From Cherax quadricarinatus (taxonomy: Eukaryota > Arthropoda > Malacostraca > Decapoda > Parastacidae), in assembly GCF_038502225.1 (NCBI RefSeq), contig NC_091293.1:11227593-11291592 (forward strand): 64,000 nucleotides of DNA, written 5' to 3'. A model generated the notes under the pieces. The model was not told the origin of the DNA. It was given only the letters and a program-made list of their open reading frames with translations, and ran no database searches. Below, piece after piece: positions 1 through 10,337 of this stretch; within the stretch, counting starts at the first letter, position 1; each line of letters begins with the position of its first letter. The position numbers were made by a program, and so were the translations under genes.

Positions 1-108
1 TCAGTCTTGGGCCCGTTGTTGTTTGTAATATATATCAATGATCTTGATGAGGATGTTACTAGTGATATGAGCAAATTCGCCGATGACACAAAGATAGGTA
101 GGATATGG
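1..108 (+). pseudogene. CR1-type LINE ORF2 fragment (RT palm)
   Basis: The translation runs from [15 protein letters not shown] to SKFADDTKIGR, the RT palm region with its FADD catalytic motif. It closely matches the same stretch of the intact CR1 copy at 59973-62909. The reading breaks at about position 108, where the terminal hairpin of a Penelope-like element begins, so a PLE insertion appears to have cut this copy. The upstream part lies outside the window. Confidence 0.8.
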
Positions 109-115
109 AGGAAAT

Positions 116-129
116 GGTATGGTGATACC
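116..129 (-). other. PLE terminal hairpin
   Basis: On the minus strand this reads GGTAT, loop CACC, ATACC, preceded by GTC and followed by ATT. The same frame GTCGGT...ACCATT ends the other PLE-linked units in this window with different stem and loop bases. Confidence 0.6.
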
Positions 130-179
130 GACAAGATGTGGAAAAAGACACTTATGTACAGTTCAGGACATTTATTAAA

Positions 180-213
180 GGAAACGTTTCGCCACGAGTG
201 GCTTCTTCAGTCC
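180..213 (-). ncRNA. hammerhead-like ribozyme motif (GGA/UCC stem I)
   Basis: Minus strand: GGA, CUGAAGA, one extra A, stem II GCCAC-UC-GUGGC, GAAA, CGUU, UCC. Stem I is GGA/UCC. The loop of stem II is UC here, where most other copies have UGU. It sits downstream of the GIY-YIG remnant of the same PLE. Confidence 0.6.
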
Positions 214-234
214 TAATGCAGAGAAAACTAAGAA

Positions 235-341
<107 letters not shown>

Positions 342-376
342 GTACGAGTCAGGTGAGGTGACGCGTTTGTAGAGGT

Positions 377-399
377 GGTAGTAGTAGTAGTAGTAGTAA
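377..399. repeat. short (GTA)n tract
   Basis: Seven consecutive GTA-type trinucleotides inside the PLE 3' region. Confidence 0.85.
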
Positions 400-439
400 T
401 GGAACTAAGGAGGTGAGGCAAGAGAGGGACCTGCTGGCA

Positions 440-799
440 TCAAGTAACACCAGTTCCCAGGATGGGTAATATCCTCTTGCTTAGTAATTTTGAAATACTG
501 TAACTACCGGATTTTTGCTTTATAGTGTTACTGACAGAAATTAGTGCAGCTTCAATGCATTTTCTCCGTCTTAAGTCGTCTTCTTTAATAACTAGTTTAG
601 CTTCATTGAATTTCATGAGGTGTCCAACATCGTCTCTATGTTGAACACATGCGTTTTTGCGGTCATCATTTCTGCAAGCATTTTTGTGTTCTGCTATTCT
701 AATGTCCAGAGTTCTGGCTGTTTCCCCTACATATACTTTGTCACAACCCCCACATGGTGTAGTGTAGATTCCTGCACTTGTGCCAGAATCATAGTACAC
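440..799 (-). pseudogene. PLE GIY-YIG endonuclease domain, 3' part of ORF
   Basis: About 119 residues are open. They contain GIYTTPCGGC, then KVYVGETARTLDIRIAEHK, then NACVQHRDDVGHLMKF. This is the GIY-YIG nuclease fold as found at the C terminus of Penelope-like retroelements, including the Cys pair between the GIY and YVG halves and the Glu/His pattern that follows. In PLEs the domain makes the nick that primes target-site reverse transcription. The RT domain that should precede it is absent, so this is a 5'-truncated copy. It belongs to a different PLE subfamily from the copy at 16745-18437, judging by residue differences across the shared motifs. Confidence 0.85.
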
Positions 800-843
800 A
801 CACTCAGTTCACGGAGTTCACTACCTTATCATAAGATAGGCGC

Positions 844-2452
844 ATGGCTTCTGCCGAACAGAAGTGGCCACGATGCTCCATGAACACGACGGAGGACTCG
901 GATTTGGAAATGTGGGGCGCAATTGTAGCGAAGAAGTTGCGAGAGGAAGAGGAAGATCCTGCTCACATTGTAGCAGATCTGACAGTTCCAACCATGGAGC
1001 CAGCGACAATGGAAACAGGGGAGGAAATAAACACCCCAACCCCCGAAAACCAAGAGGGATGGAACACTGTGGACAACAAGAAGTGCCGTCCGTCCAAGGA
1101 GCAGGCAAACCAGCTCAACCGACCTGGCAAATTCAAGGTGAAGTCTTACGGGGACCACAGTACCCACTATGGCGTTGTTTCATACCTGGAATCACGACAC
1201 AACCTGAAGTTCAAGATATGGTTCAACTTGAGGGGAGAACCAATATTGACTCCTCTCAACAAGGAAATGTATACCACCTTGAAAAGAGTCATGGAGACAG
1301 ATCGCTCATTCACCCTGGAGGAACTGGACTCTCGGCAGAAAATCACCAAGGGTGTAGTGATGCGATACCCGCTGATGATGCCCATCGAGGCAGTAGCAGC
1401 TCACCCCAGTGTGGTGTCAGCTCAACGTCTCAAGGCAAAGACGGCAGGCAACGCACCAACCCGACAGGTCCTCATTCAGCATGTAGGATCACTGCCATCC
1501 CAGCTGGACCTCGGTTCCTGGGGCAAGTACGATGTCAGGACCTTCACAGCAGAACCAGTTCGCTGTTTCAAGTGTCAGCGTTATGGACACCTGGGTGCAC
1601 TCTGTCCGAACAGAGTAATCTGTGGTGTCTGCAGCCAGCACCACCCTACCGAGGAATGCATCACCAAGCTGAAAAATGCATCGCCACCCACTCCACAATG
1701 CCCGAACTGCAGGCAGAAACATCATGCCTGGGATCCTCGATTCCCCGAGAGGCTCGCCAGAATTCAAGGAGTCTGGAAGACGCCAAGAACTCGGCAACAG
1801 GCTACGACGGATCATCACTCTCAGCAGACGATGGGTGCAGAGAACGCTACCATACCGCAGATCTCTCAGCAGCTAACCCAAGTCAATGCCCAGCAATTCC
1901 CAACCCTCGAAGTCTCAACCAGGCGTCAAGGTCAAGAACCTCCTGCACCCCTACCTCAACGAAGAAACAGAAACAAGAGGAACAGGAGGCGTCAACAGGG
2001 TGCATCTGGTCAATGCGATCAGCAGGCAGCACTAAACGAGCCCCCACCGGCCATAGCACGACAACGCAGGCACTCCTTACCCGGCACTGGCACCTCACCA
2101 GCAGATCCCGGCTACCCAACAGCAACAGACCACGGTGCATACAATAAAGAAATCCAACCCTCAGCAGTCCCTACAGACCACAACAGCCCAGATAATATCC
2201 ACTGTTTCGAACCCAATCCCAAATCAGGCTCTCACCAGGGAGGATCTCGTAGCACTCATCAAGGTGTTCACGGATCTTATTTGCAACACAATCAACTCCA
2301 CGGAACAACAGAGCACATTCCGGCAGATGGTCAATACGCTCCCGAGAGTGTGCTTGCTGACCGAGGAGGAGACAGTGGATGCCATGAATTTGCAGGTTCT
2401 CAGAGCGGGCAGGACTCAGCCTCCAGCTCAGGAAACAACAGCGACGGAATAA
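844..2452 (+). pseudogene. I-type LINE ORF1 (gag-like, zinc knuckles)
   Basis: This is an RNA-binding gag-like protein. Three Cys/His knuckles are visible in order: CFKCQRYGHLGALC, CGVCSQHHPTEEC, then CPNCRQKHH. A basic Arg/Asn-rich stretch follows at about 1965-2000. The open frame starting at 844 stays open into ORF2. From about 2110 the protein-like reading moves to the next frame (TREDLVALIKVFTDLICNTI), which ends at a TAA at 2450-2452. The 844 frame over this stretch is low-complexity Ser/Gly/His. I therefore infer a frameshift near 2110 rather than one natural fusion protein. The start at 844 is the first Met of the open frame. Confidence 0.7.
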
Positions 2453-2460
2453 CCTCGGTA

Positions 2461-4352
2461 CCAATTCACACCCTCAATGTTCTACAATGGAACATTCAGG
2501 GCCTAAGGAGCAAACAGCACCTCTTGCTGGAGGCAGTAATTCGGGATCGGGTTGACATCGTCTTGCTGCAAGAAACTCTGACTGTCCCGACTATGTGCCC
2601 AAGACTACCCGGTTTTGTTGGGTATTTTCGGCACATGGACCCGGGCTTTCACTGCAGAGGCACAGCTGTATTTGTATCCAATACAATACCTCACGAGGTT
2701 ATAGCCAGCCCTTTGGACTGTGGGGAGGATGTCGAGGTACAGGCCATCCTTGTGCACATACCTGGGGTGCCCATTACCATCTATAACATCTACAAGAACC
2801 CAAGACACACCCTCGACATTGCAGAGCTCCTAGCACTAGCACGCACTGAGTGTATTATTGTGGGTGGAGATTTCAACGCACATCACCCAATGCTGCACTC
2901 TCACTCAGCAACCAATGCTGCTGGCAGACACATAGCAATGCTCCTACACGATATTCCAGAGGTAAAGTTGCTAAACAATGGAGACCCCACACACCTGTTG
3001 GGTGGCTGCCTCGACCTTACCTTTGGGTCAAGACAACTCGCAGCAGGAGCCACATGGGAAACTCATCCTCACCTTGTCAGTGACCACTTTGCAGTGATCA
3101 CCTCCTTCAACATCAACAGGCCTCCCACAGTTGTGCTGCCTCCTAGATGGGACGTAAAGAGGGCCAAATGGAAGGTGTTCCAGGATTATCTTCATGACTG
3201 GTGGTCCACATACTCTCTATCTGAAGACTGTGATACGGCTGAACAGGAGCTAATCACTGTTCTCATCCAGGCAGCAGAGTGCGCAATTCCAAAGAAGTCC
3301 GCAGGACGCACTCACAAAAGAGACTGGTGGTTCTACAACGACGAGGTGCGGGATCAGAACCACCGCATCAACTCTTTTAGAAAGCTATACAGGCGTAACC
3401 CTACGGCAGAGAACAGGAATACTCTGAGAGCCATTGTGCAACATGCCCACAGAATCTCTCTCAGAGTAAAAACTGAGAAATGGCTGGAGTGGTGCTCAAC
3501 ATTCGGGCATCACACCACCTTATCTGAGATACGGGGCAAGCTCAACATAGCAACTGGCAAGAGCAAGCCGAGGCCACCAGCACACCCGAACCCATCCCAG
3601 GAAGCAGAGAAACTAGTGGAGCTTTTCACTTCCAGGGGAGCCTCCACTCAGCTCCCACAGGACATCCGGAATATACAGACGGATCTTCTGCCACAGCGCC
3701 AGCTAACGATACAAGCTGCATGTGAGTCGGAAGATGTGACTGATGTAGACCTCACGGACTTGGAACTCCGACGTGCCATTAAGAACACAGGTGACACTGC
3801 CCCGGGCATTGATGGTGTGACGTACTCCATGATTGCACGGGCTGGGCAGAGTGGATGGGAGGCCATACTAGACGTCATTAACAAGTCGTGGAGGGCCAGG
3901 ACACTCCCAGCAGCTTGGAAGAAAGCTACAATCGTACCAATTCCAAAGCCCAAGGACCCAGGCAGTATGAGACCCATATCGCTGACCAGCTGCTTAGCCA
4001 AGACTGCTGAGAGGATGGTGTTAAACCGCCTCCTATGGAAACTTGGACCCTCTCACCATCATATATTTGGCTTCACCATAGGAGTGGGAACAGCAGAGTG
4101 CATAACCACTCTGCTAAGCCAGATTGCTGATAGTAACAAAAAACCTAGTATCGTCATCTACCTCGACCTTGAGAAGGCATTTGAGCTAGCCAGCCCCACA
4201 GCAATTCTGGCAATACTAGCTCGGAAGGGAATCAAAGGACGCCTCCTGGCCTGGATAGAGTCCTACCTTAGGGGCAGGCAGGCCTGTATCAGCTTTCAGG
4301 GACACTACTCTTCCTTTAAAACCCTGGAAAACGGTACACCACAAGGAGGTGT
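2461..4352 (+). pseudogene. I-type LINE ORF2, 5' part: AP endonuclease and RT
   Basis: The endonuclease begins with LNVLQWNIQGLRSKQ and continues with LQETL, GGDFNAHHP, LDLTFGSR and SDHFAVI, the catalytic set of APE-type LINE nucleases. The RT follows: MRPISLTSCLAKTAERMV, then VIYLDLEKAFE (palm motif A) and ENGTPQGG (motif B). Reading stops at the 5-bp target duplication of the LTR element and resumes at 10338. No Met lies close upstream of the endonuclease, so the ORF2 start is unknown; reinitiation or frameshifting from ORF1 is possible. Confidence 0.85.
4348..4352. other. target site duplication of LTR element (left)
   Basis: GGTGT here and GGTGT at 10333-10337 flank the LTR element. Taking out one copy and the element gives an uninterrupted RT codon series across the junction, which supports the boundaries. 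Confidence 0.85.
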
Positions 4353-4777
4353 TGTGGCATGCAAAGAGTACGTAACCTTTATTCGGCGCATGTACACACC
4401 CTCATTTACAGGCTATCTCCCCCAACCAGCGAACCAGGTTGCTAAGAGTTGATGATGGGGCCCCGTCGTTCAACTAGTGACCAGGTTCTAGCCAATAAGA
4501 AGATGGTTTTGGCAATCGCAGAGGTTATGTGGGTACCGCTCTCCTGTCTGCCCTTGTCATTCCCATTCTAGAGCTGGTTGAAGCACGGTCTGCTATCTTG
4601 TGGCTTCTATTTCTGCTTTGCTTACCGTGGAGTGCACTATACTTATCTTTGTACATAGTGTACATATTGCTGTTATAAATTGGTGAAGGATAATATAAGT
4701 CTAAACTTTTTCTACTGTGTTTATTTTGCTCCCATTACACCCGGGGTAACAGGCCATTTGGATCCTGGGTTGTAATA
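4353..4777 (+). repeat. 5' LTR
   Basis: It begins TGTGGCATGC and ends TTGTAATA. It is 425 bp, equal in length to the copy at 9908-10332. Two compensating 3-bp length differences and a substitution near the 3' end are the differences noticed. The end lacks the usual CA, so the true boundary could be off by one base (a 6-bp target duplication AGGTGT is the alternative). Confidence 0.9.
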
Positions 4778-5051
4778 TGGGTAGCCTGTCCGAGAGCTGG
4801 AGCTGGACTTAGAGACACGGTTGAGCTTAAGGTGAAGCTCGTAGCAGGAACATTGTGCAGCTTGCTGTCTGGCATTGCTTTACAAATTTTGCGTGTCAGT
4901 TGTTACTAGCCTGTTCGGTGTGGAGAATTTTGCAGTCGGCTTTGCTTGTATGCGTATTCTGCAATCGTACTGTGCATAGCTAAGCGTGTTCTGCAAATTA
5001 ACGTGTTACGTTGGGGTATTCTGCAATCGTACTGTGCATAGCGAATAACTT
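4778..5051 (+). other. LTR element leader with possible primer binding site
   Basis: TGGGTAGCC starts immediately after the LTR, in the expected place and with the expected TGG of a tRNA primer site; the tRNA was not identified. The leader also repeats a segment with ATTCTGCAATCGTACTGTGC at about 4956-4978 and again at about 5018-5040, a local 60-bp-spaced duplication. Confidence 0.5.
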
Positions 5052-6092
5052 ATGCCACCTAGACGAGTCAGACGTCTGGTGTCGGCATATACTTTGCATA
5101 ACCTACCTAAATTGTCCCTACAGCGTTGTTGGCAAATTGCTCGTTCCATTAGCATTACATACAAACGCACTCTCACAGCTGCGCAACTGCGTTCACTGAT
5201 TGCTGACAAACTTATAGAAGAAGAGATGGCACATCAGACTCCTCCCTCTACGGGAGCTGGGGCAAAAACTCCTATGTTCTCGCAGGAGGAAGATGATACA
5301 CCTACGGAGCAAAATGGTCAGTATAGTGCAGCTGGGTTGTCTCAGGGTGAATCAGCGTCGTTGGCACTTGAGCTGGCAAAAATCAATCTTGAGCAAACTA
5401 GGGAACAGAGAGCATTCGCAAGGGAAGAATTTGATAGGGAAAGAGAAAGGAGGCAGTTTTCGCATTCTGTAAATAATTTTAGTTTACAGAAAGCAGTACA
5501 GTTTGTTCCCCGCTTCAATGAGGCCGAACCAGAGCAATTTTTCGAAAGCTTCGAAAATCAGGCTCGAGCCTTGAGGTGGCCGGAACAGCATTGGGCATCG
5601 TTGGTTCATACAGCATTATCGGGTAAGGCACAGGAATTTACGTCAGTATTAAATGACGCTGAATTCTCTGATTATCAAGTAGTGAAGACCACAGTGTTGG
5701 GAGCATATACATGTATCCCAGCCAAATATAGAAAAGCATTTAAATTAAGCAGGCGGCAGCTTGGTCAATCCCTAGTCGACTTTGTGAGACAGCAAACCAA
5801 AGCTTTTACCAGCTGGTATAAAGCAAGTGGTGTCTCTACCTTTGAGGATCTGGTGCAGCTTATTCTGATTGATAACCTGCTGGAGTCTGTGGGACCAGAG
5901 GTTCGAGTCTTTCTGCAGGATCGTGACTTAACCACTGCATTGGAGGCAGCCAGGTTGGCTGATACCTTCGAAACTAACCGCTCCTTGTCCGAGCGGTCCC
6001 GTCTCTTTTCAACAGCCTGGCATCAGCAGAGATCGTCAACCTTGGAGAATGAAGTGCCAGCCGGAGGGAAAACGTCTATGTCAGCCAACTAA
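5052..6092 (+). CDS. LTR element gag (capsid part)
   Basis: 346 residues. A charged helical stretch (INLEQTREQRAFAREEFDRE) is followed by a capsid-like core (FVPRFNEAEPEQFFESFENQA, then LSGKAQEF and FVRQQTKAFTSWYKA) typical of gypsy-group gag proteins. The nucleocapsid knuckle is not in this frame: it lies in the +1 frame that overlaps from 6049. The start at 5052 is the first Met, but the frame upstream of TPPSTGAG is poorly gag-like, so translation may begin later. Gag would form the particle in which reverse transcription happens. Confidence 0.75.
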   Translation: MPPRRVRRLVSAYTLHNLPKLSLQRCWQIARSISITYKRTLTAAQLRSLIADKLIEEEMAHQTPPSTGAGAKTPMFSQEEDDTPTEQNGQYSAAGLSQGESASLALELAKINLEQTREQRAFAREEFDRERERRQFSHSVNNFSLQKAVQFVPRFNEAEPEQFFESFENQARALRWPEQHWASLVHTALSGKAQEFTSVLNDAEFSDYQVVKTTVLGAYTCIPAKYRKAFKLSRRQLGQSLVDFVRQQTKAFTSWYKASGVSTFEDLVQLILIDNLLESVGPEVRVFLQDRDLTTALEAARLADTFETNRSLSERSRLFSTAWHQQRSSTLENEVPAGGKTSMSAN

Positions 6093-6954
6093 GCCACCTG
6101 GTGAGCCACGCTTCTCAACATATGGTCCACCTGCGGAGAGGCAAACTACTCATGGTGCATCTCGACAACAGTATCCAGAGAGACGCCAGCCAGAACGACA
6201 CCATTTGCAACGTCAACAGGGAGTAAAGGGCAAGCCTGTCGTCTGCTTCAGGTGCAATAAAGTAGGTCACATCAGTTCCAACTGCCCCCATAAACCCCAA
6301 CCTATTGGGAAAATCTCTAATATCCCTAGTAACATGTCCCCTAGAGAAGTAGAAAAAGGTATGGCCCCTTATTATTGCAAAAGTCTTATTTCCCTTCAGG
6401 AAAACTCAGAAACAACTAAGGTAAAGACCTTTAGAGATACTGGAGCATATTGCTCACTTGTAAGAGAGGGAATATTACCCCTTTCAGAGAATACTTCTTT
6501 GAATTCCTCTGTTTTATTGGAGGCATATGGAGGAGCTATATATTCTGTTCCTTTGCATAAAATTTATGTACAGTGCAAATATTACACTGGGTACTTGACT
6601 GTAGGTGTCTCAAAAGGATTCCCCATGAAAGATGCAGTGTTATTACTGGGTAATAACATTACTACTGTTAGTTCGTGTCCTGAACCTATAATGATTAATT
6701 CTTCTCCGGTGTTGGCCATAACTCGGGCAACATCCCAAGGGTTGTCTGGAGAGAATGTTGACCTATCCTTGGACGACTCCGATCTCGGAATAGCCACATT
6801 GTTTTACGAGGAAAACTGGCCAGAGCCTCGTAGATCAAGTGAACAGACCCCGATCAAGCCTTCCTATTCCCAGGTTGCAGGATTGCCAGATGTCTCTGTT
6901 CCATGCCCGAGGGACTGTCCTTCCGGGAGGAACAACGAAAGGACCCTTCTTTAA
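6049..6954 (+). CDS. LTR element nucleocapsid knuckle and aspartic protease
   Basis: The frame contains CFRCNKVGHISSNC (a CCHC knuckle, residues about 66-79) and then a retroviral-type protease start KTFRDTGAYCSLV with catalytic Asp at about residue 130 (DTGA variant). LLLGNN near residue 203 fits the second conserved region of these proteases. It overlaps gag by 44 bp in another frame, which could be programmed frameshifting or a lesion. The C-terminal residues after about 6910 look out of frame with the integrase part. Confidence 0.75.
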   Translation: MKCQPEGKRLCQPTKPPGEPRFSTYGPPAERQTTHGASRQQYPERRQPERHHLQRQQGVKGKPVVCFRCNKVGHISSNCPHKPQPIGKISNIPSNMSPREVEKGMAPYYCKSLISLQENSETTKVKTFRDTGAYCSLVREGILPLSENTSLNSSVLLEAYGGAIYSVPLHKIYVQCKYYTGYLTVGVSKGFPMKDAVLLLGNNITTVSSCPEPIMINSSPVLAITRATSQGLSGENVDLSLDDSDLGIATLFYEENWPEPRRSSEQTPIKPSYSQVAGLPDVSVPCPRDCPSGRNNERTLL

Positions 6955-8133
6955 AATTCGCTTTTGATGCAGCCATGGGTAAATCCTCTTTGGGTCATCC
7001 GGTCAAGTATGAAGTTAAAAACGATTATTTGATCTGCACTGAGACTGGTAAGGAGATAGAGGGCCGGCAATTGTATGACAGGTTAGTGGTTCCAACGAAG
7101 TATAGACCTCAAATATTAAATATAGCTCATACGTCATTAGGAGGTCACTTAGGAATTACAAAAACCTTGTATAGAATCACAAAAGAATTTTATTGGCCAA
7201 AATTAAAGAAAGATGTGAAGAATCATATTAGGTGTTGCCGAGAATGTCAGCAAGTTGGAAAACCTGGACATTCCATTAAACCTGCACCTCTCCAACCTAT
7301 ACCTGCTGATGGAGAACCTCTTGCAGATTTAATTATAGATTGTGTAGGTCCACTACCTAGGTCAAAATCTGGAAATCAGTATTTATTTACGATTATGGAT
7401 AAAGTAACCAGATATCCTGAAGCAATTCCCATGCGTAGTATTAATACTAAAGCTATTCTCAAAGCTTTAACAAAATTCATTTCTTGTTTTGGCATTCCTA
7501 AAACTATTCAAGGTGATCAAGGTACTAACTTCACTGCCAAAGCATTTAGGGAAGTATTAACTAGGTTAGGGATAATCCACAACTTATCCACTGCCTATCA
7601 TCCTCAGTCCCAAGGCGCCTTGGAAAGATTCCACCAGACATTAAAAACAATGATTAAGTTTTTGCATGCACTTCCCTACAGACTGGGATGAATCACTACC
7701 TTTGTTGCTGTTCTCAGTACGAGAAACGGTGCAAGAGTCTACAGGGTATAGTCCTTTTGAGCTGATCTTTGGGCACAATGTACGAGGTCCTCTTCGGGTG
7801 CTCAATACGTCTTCAAGGTTGCAGGTGGCACGTCAGTTAGCCAAGGCTAACCTAAAGACAGCTCAAAGCAAGATGAAACAGAGGTATGACAGAAGTGCAC
7901 AATTCCGCTCCTTCCATCCAGGAGACAAGGTGTTGGTGCAGGAACCTATACCTGGCCACACCTTGAAAGCTAGATTTACGGGACCTATGCAGATTGTAAG
8001 TAGATTATCTGATGTAAATTATGTGGTAGCTCCCATTGATAAGACCTCAAAAACTAAAACTTACCACATTAATCAATTAAAATACTTCCGTACACCAGAT
8101 AGTCCCAGTAATGACTCTGTCCTCTACCTCTGA
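6903..8133 (+). pseudogene. LTR element integrase
   Basis: Zinc-binding H2C2 module: His 76 and 82, Cys about 112 and 115. Catalytic core: D146 (LIIDCVG), D205 (GDQGTNF) and E241 (QGALERFHQ), the DDE triad. Then a C-terminal part in another frame from 7666 with GDKVLV, LKARFTGPMQIV and YHINQLKYF, matching the GPY-type module of Ty3/gypsy integrases. A one-base frame change lies at about 7662-7690. The protein inserts the cDNA into the host genome. Its position upstream of RT is the unusual feature of this element. Confidence 0.85.
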
Positions 8134-8216
8134 GGACAACTCTGACTCTTTTTCACTCTATCTCTGAAATTAATATTAAATTTTCAAATTCTGTCCTCAA
8201 GCATCCTAGCCCTTTA

Positions 8217-9594
8217 ATGGAGAGATTATCTGAAACGCAAGCAACAAATTTAACTGAGCTTCTACAGTCATATCCTAATATTTTTTCGGATGTGCCGAAA
8301 AAATGTACGCTAGGTTATCATGATGTAGATGTGGGAAACTCTAAACCAATTAAACTCTCCCCCTACAGAGCTAATCCTGAAAAGCAAAGGCTACTTCAGC
8401 AGGAAGTAGAATTTTTGTTAAAGCATGGTTTAGTGGAGGAGTCGTCTAGTCCATGGGCTTCACCGTGCATCCTTGTGAAGAAGGCTGATGGAGGGTTTCG
8501 TATGTGTACAGACTACCGTAAAGTGAACGAGGTCACAATTACAGATGCTTACCCTCTTCCTCGTCTGGATGACGTAATTGACTTCGTGGGTAAGGCTACT
8601 TTTGTGTCCAAATTAGATCTCCTCAAAGGCTACTATCAGGTACCTTTGACAGATAAGGCGAAGGAAATCTCTGCCTTCGTAATTCCAGGAGGTCATTATC
8701 AATACACAGTTACACCCTTCGGAATGAAAAATTCCCCCTCTTCATTCCAGAAACTTATCCATCAGGCTATTAAAGGACTTGAAGGCACGGCAGCGTACCT
8801 AGATGATATTGTTGTGGTGTCTGATACTTGGGATCAACACCTACTTAGACTTAAGGCTCTGTTTGAGACATTTAAGAGTTTCCATTTAACAGTTAATTTA
8901 TCTAAATCTTCCTTTGGCCAGGCCACTGTCATTTTTCTAGGCCATGAAGTAGGTAGTGGTAAAGTTGCACCTAAACTTGCTAAAGTTCTTTCTATTAAAG
9001 ATTATCCAGTTCCTCATGATAGGAAATCTCTTCAACGTTTCCTAGGCATGATAGGATTTTACAGAAGATTCTGTAAGAATTTCTCAGATATTGTAGCCCC
9101 TCTTACCTCTCTTACCAGTCATAAAGTTCCCTTTAATTGGACGTCAGACTGTAACACTGCTTTTAATAAAGCAAAAAGATTATTGTGTACTGCACCCATT
9201 CTCTTGTCTCCAGACTTCTCCAAACCTTTTTCATTACAGGTTGATGCTTGTGAGTCTGGGGTTGGGGCAGTACTATTACAAATCGGGAACAAGGAGTTGC
9301 AGCCTGTAGCATACTTTTCAGCAAAGTTCCAGCCGCATCAGAGGGCTTATTCTACCATTGAAAAAGAAGCCCTCGCGCTGGTACTGGCTTTGGAGCATTT
9401 CGATGTTTATGTGGGCCAGACATCGCAGGTGGTCAGTCTACAGTGATCACAATCCTCTAGTATATCTCCAAGCCATGAAGAACCACAACACAAGGCTTAT
9501 GCGCTGGACGTTAAGGCTGCAACCCTATAATCTGTCGATTAAATATATTGCCGGCAAAGAAAATATGTTGGCAGACTCTTTATCTAGAGTATAA
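8217..9594 (+). pseudogene. LTR element reverse transcriptase and RNase H
   Basis: RT motifs in order: LVEESSSPWASPCILVKKADG, FRMCTDYRKVN, LDLLKGYYQVPL (D134), FGMKNSPSSFQ, AAYLDDIVV (YLDD, 194-197), then FLGMIGFYRRFCKNF. RNase H begins at about residue 343 with LQVDACESG and continues through the Glu helix STIEKEALAL. A frame change at about 9410-9440 moves the end (YSDHNPLVYL ... ADSLSRV) to the next frame. The frame is also open upstream of 8217 toward the integrase stop. The RT-RH converts element RNA to cDNA. Confidence 0.9.
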
Positions 9595-9907
9595 TATATT
9601 ATTTAGGTTAGGATGTTATTTGTGGTAACCCCTTTTCATGCTCTTTTTTTTTATCCCCTGGTGTGGGTTTTTTTTTTTTTAGTGAGGGGATGCGGGCTAC
9701 CGTCCGCCTGTATCTTGGACCTATGCTAGCCTGTCTGACTGCTGTCTCACTCTAAGTTTAGGGTTTGGCTTTTGGTCACGAGAAAAGCTGAGCTCTATCT
9801 AAGAGTTGGATGGTGGAGAGGAAAGGCGGTCCTATTATTTTGTGCCATGGCGGCACGGTTACCACTGGGAGGTGGCAGCCTAATCCTGAGCCTTCTCGGG
9901 GTGGGGG
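9595..9907 (+). other. LTR element 3' noncoding region and polypurine tract
   Basis: No ORF. It includes T-runs at about 9645-9680 and ends in a G-rich stretch (GGGGTGGGGG) directly before the 3' LTR, a plausible polypurine tract for plus-strand priming. Confidence 0.6.
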
Positions 9908-10332
9908 TGTGGCATGCAAAGAGTACGTAACCTTTATTCGGCGCATGTACACACCCTCATTTACAGGCTATCTCCCCCAACCAGCGAACCAGGTTGCTAA
10001 GAGTTGATGATTGGGGGGCCCCGTCGTTCAACTAGTGACCAGGTTCTAGCCAATAAGATAGTTTTGGCAATCGCAGAGGTTATGTGGGTACCGCTCTCCT
10101 GTCTGCCCTTGTCATTCCCATTCTAGAGCTGGTTGAAGCACGGTCTGCTATCTTGTGGCTTCTATTTCTGCTTTGCTTACCGTGGAGTGCACTATACTTA
10201 TCTTTGTACATAGTGTACATATTGCTGTTATAAATTGGTGAAGGATAATATAAGTCTAAACTTTTTCTACTGTGTTTATTTTGCTCACATTACACCCGGG
10301 GTAACAGGCCATTTGGATCCTGGGTTGTAATA
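9908..10332 (+). repeat. 3' LTR
   Basis: 425 bp, nearly identical to 4353-4777. It is followed directly by the target duplication GGTGT. Confidence 0.92.
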
Positions 10333-10337
10333 GGTGT
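10333..10337. other. target site duplication of LTR element (right)
   Basis: GGTGT, matching 4348-4352. Confidence 0.85.

Larger units (their letters stand above)
4353..10332 (+). mobile_element. Ty3/gypsy-like LTR retrotransposon with INT before RT (Gmr1-like order)
   Basis: This 5980-bp element has 425-bp LTRs and a 5-bp target duplication. Domain order is gag, aspartic protease, integrase (H2C2 finger plus DDE core plus GPY-type tail), RT, RNase H. Usual Ty3/gypsy elements have integrase last. The order seen here is the one described for the Gmr1 group (Goodwin and Poulter, from deuterostomes). The RT motifs are of Ty3/gypsy type (LDLLKGYYQVPL, AYLDDIVV), not Ty1/copia. There is no env ORF. 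LTRs differ by only about three events, so insertion is young, yet the coding region shows several frame changes. Confidence 0.9.

Noticed and set aside
864..2147. 427-residue ORF in another frame over the LINE ORF1
   Set aside because: It lacks the zinc knuckles, which lie in the 844 frame; a shadow frame.
9810..10007. Short ORF crossing into the 3' LTR
   Set aside because: Same LTR-derived residues also end the 844 frame at 4452; noncoding LTR sequence.
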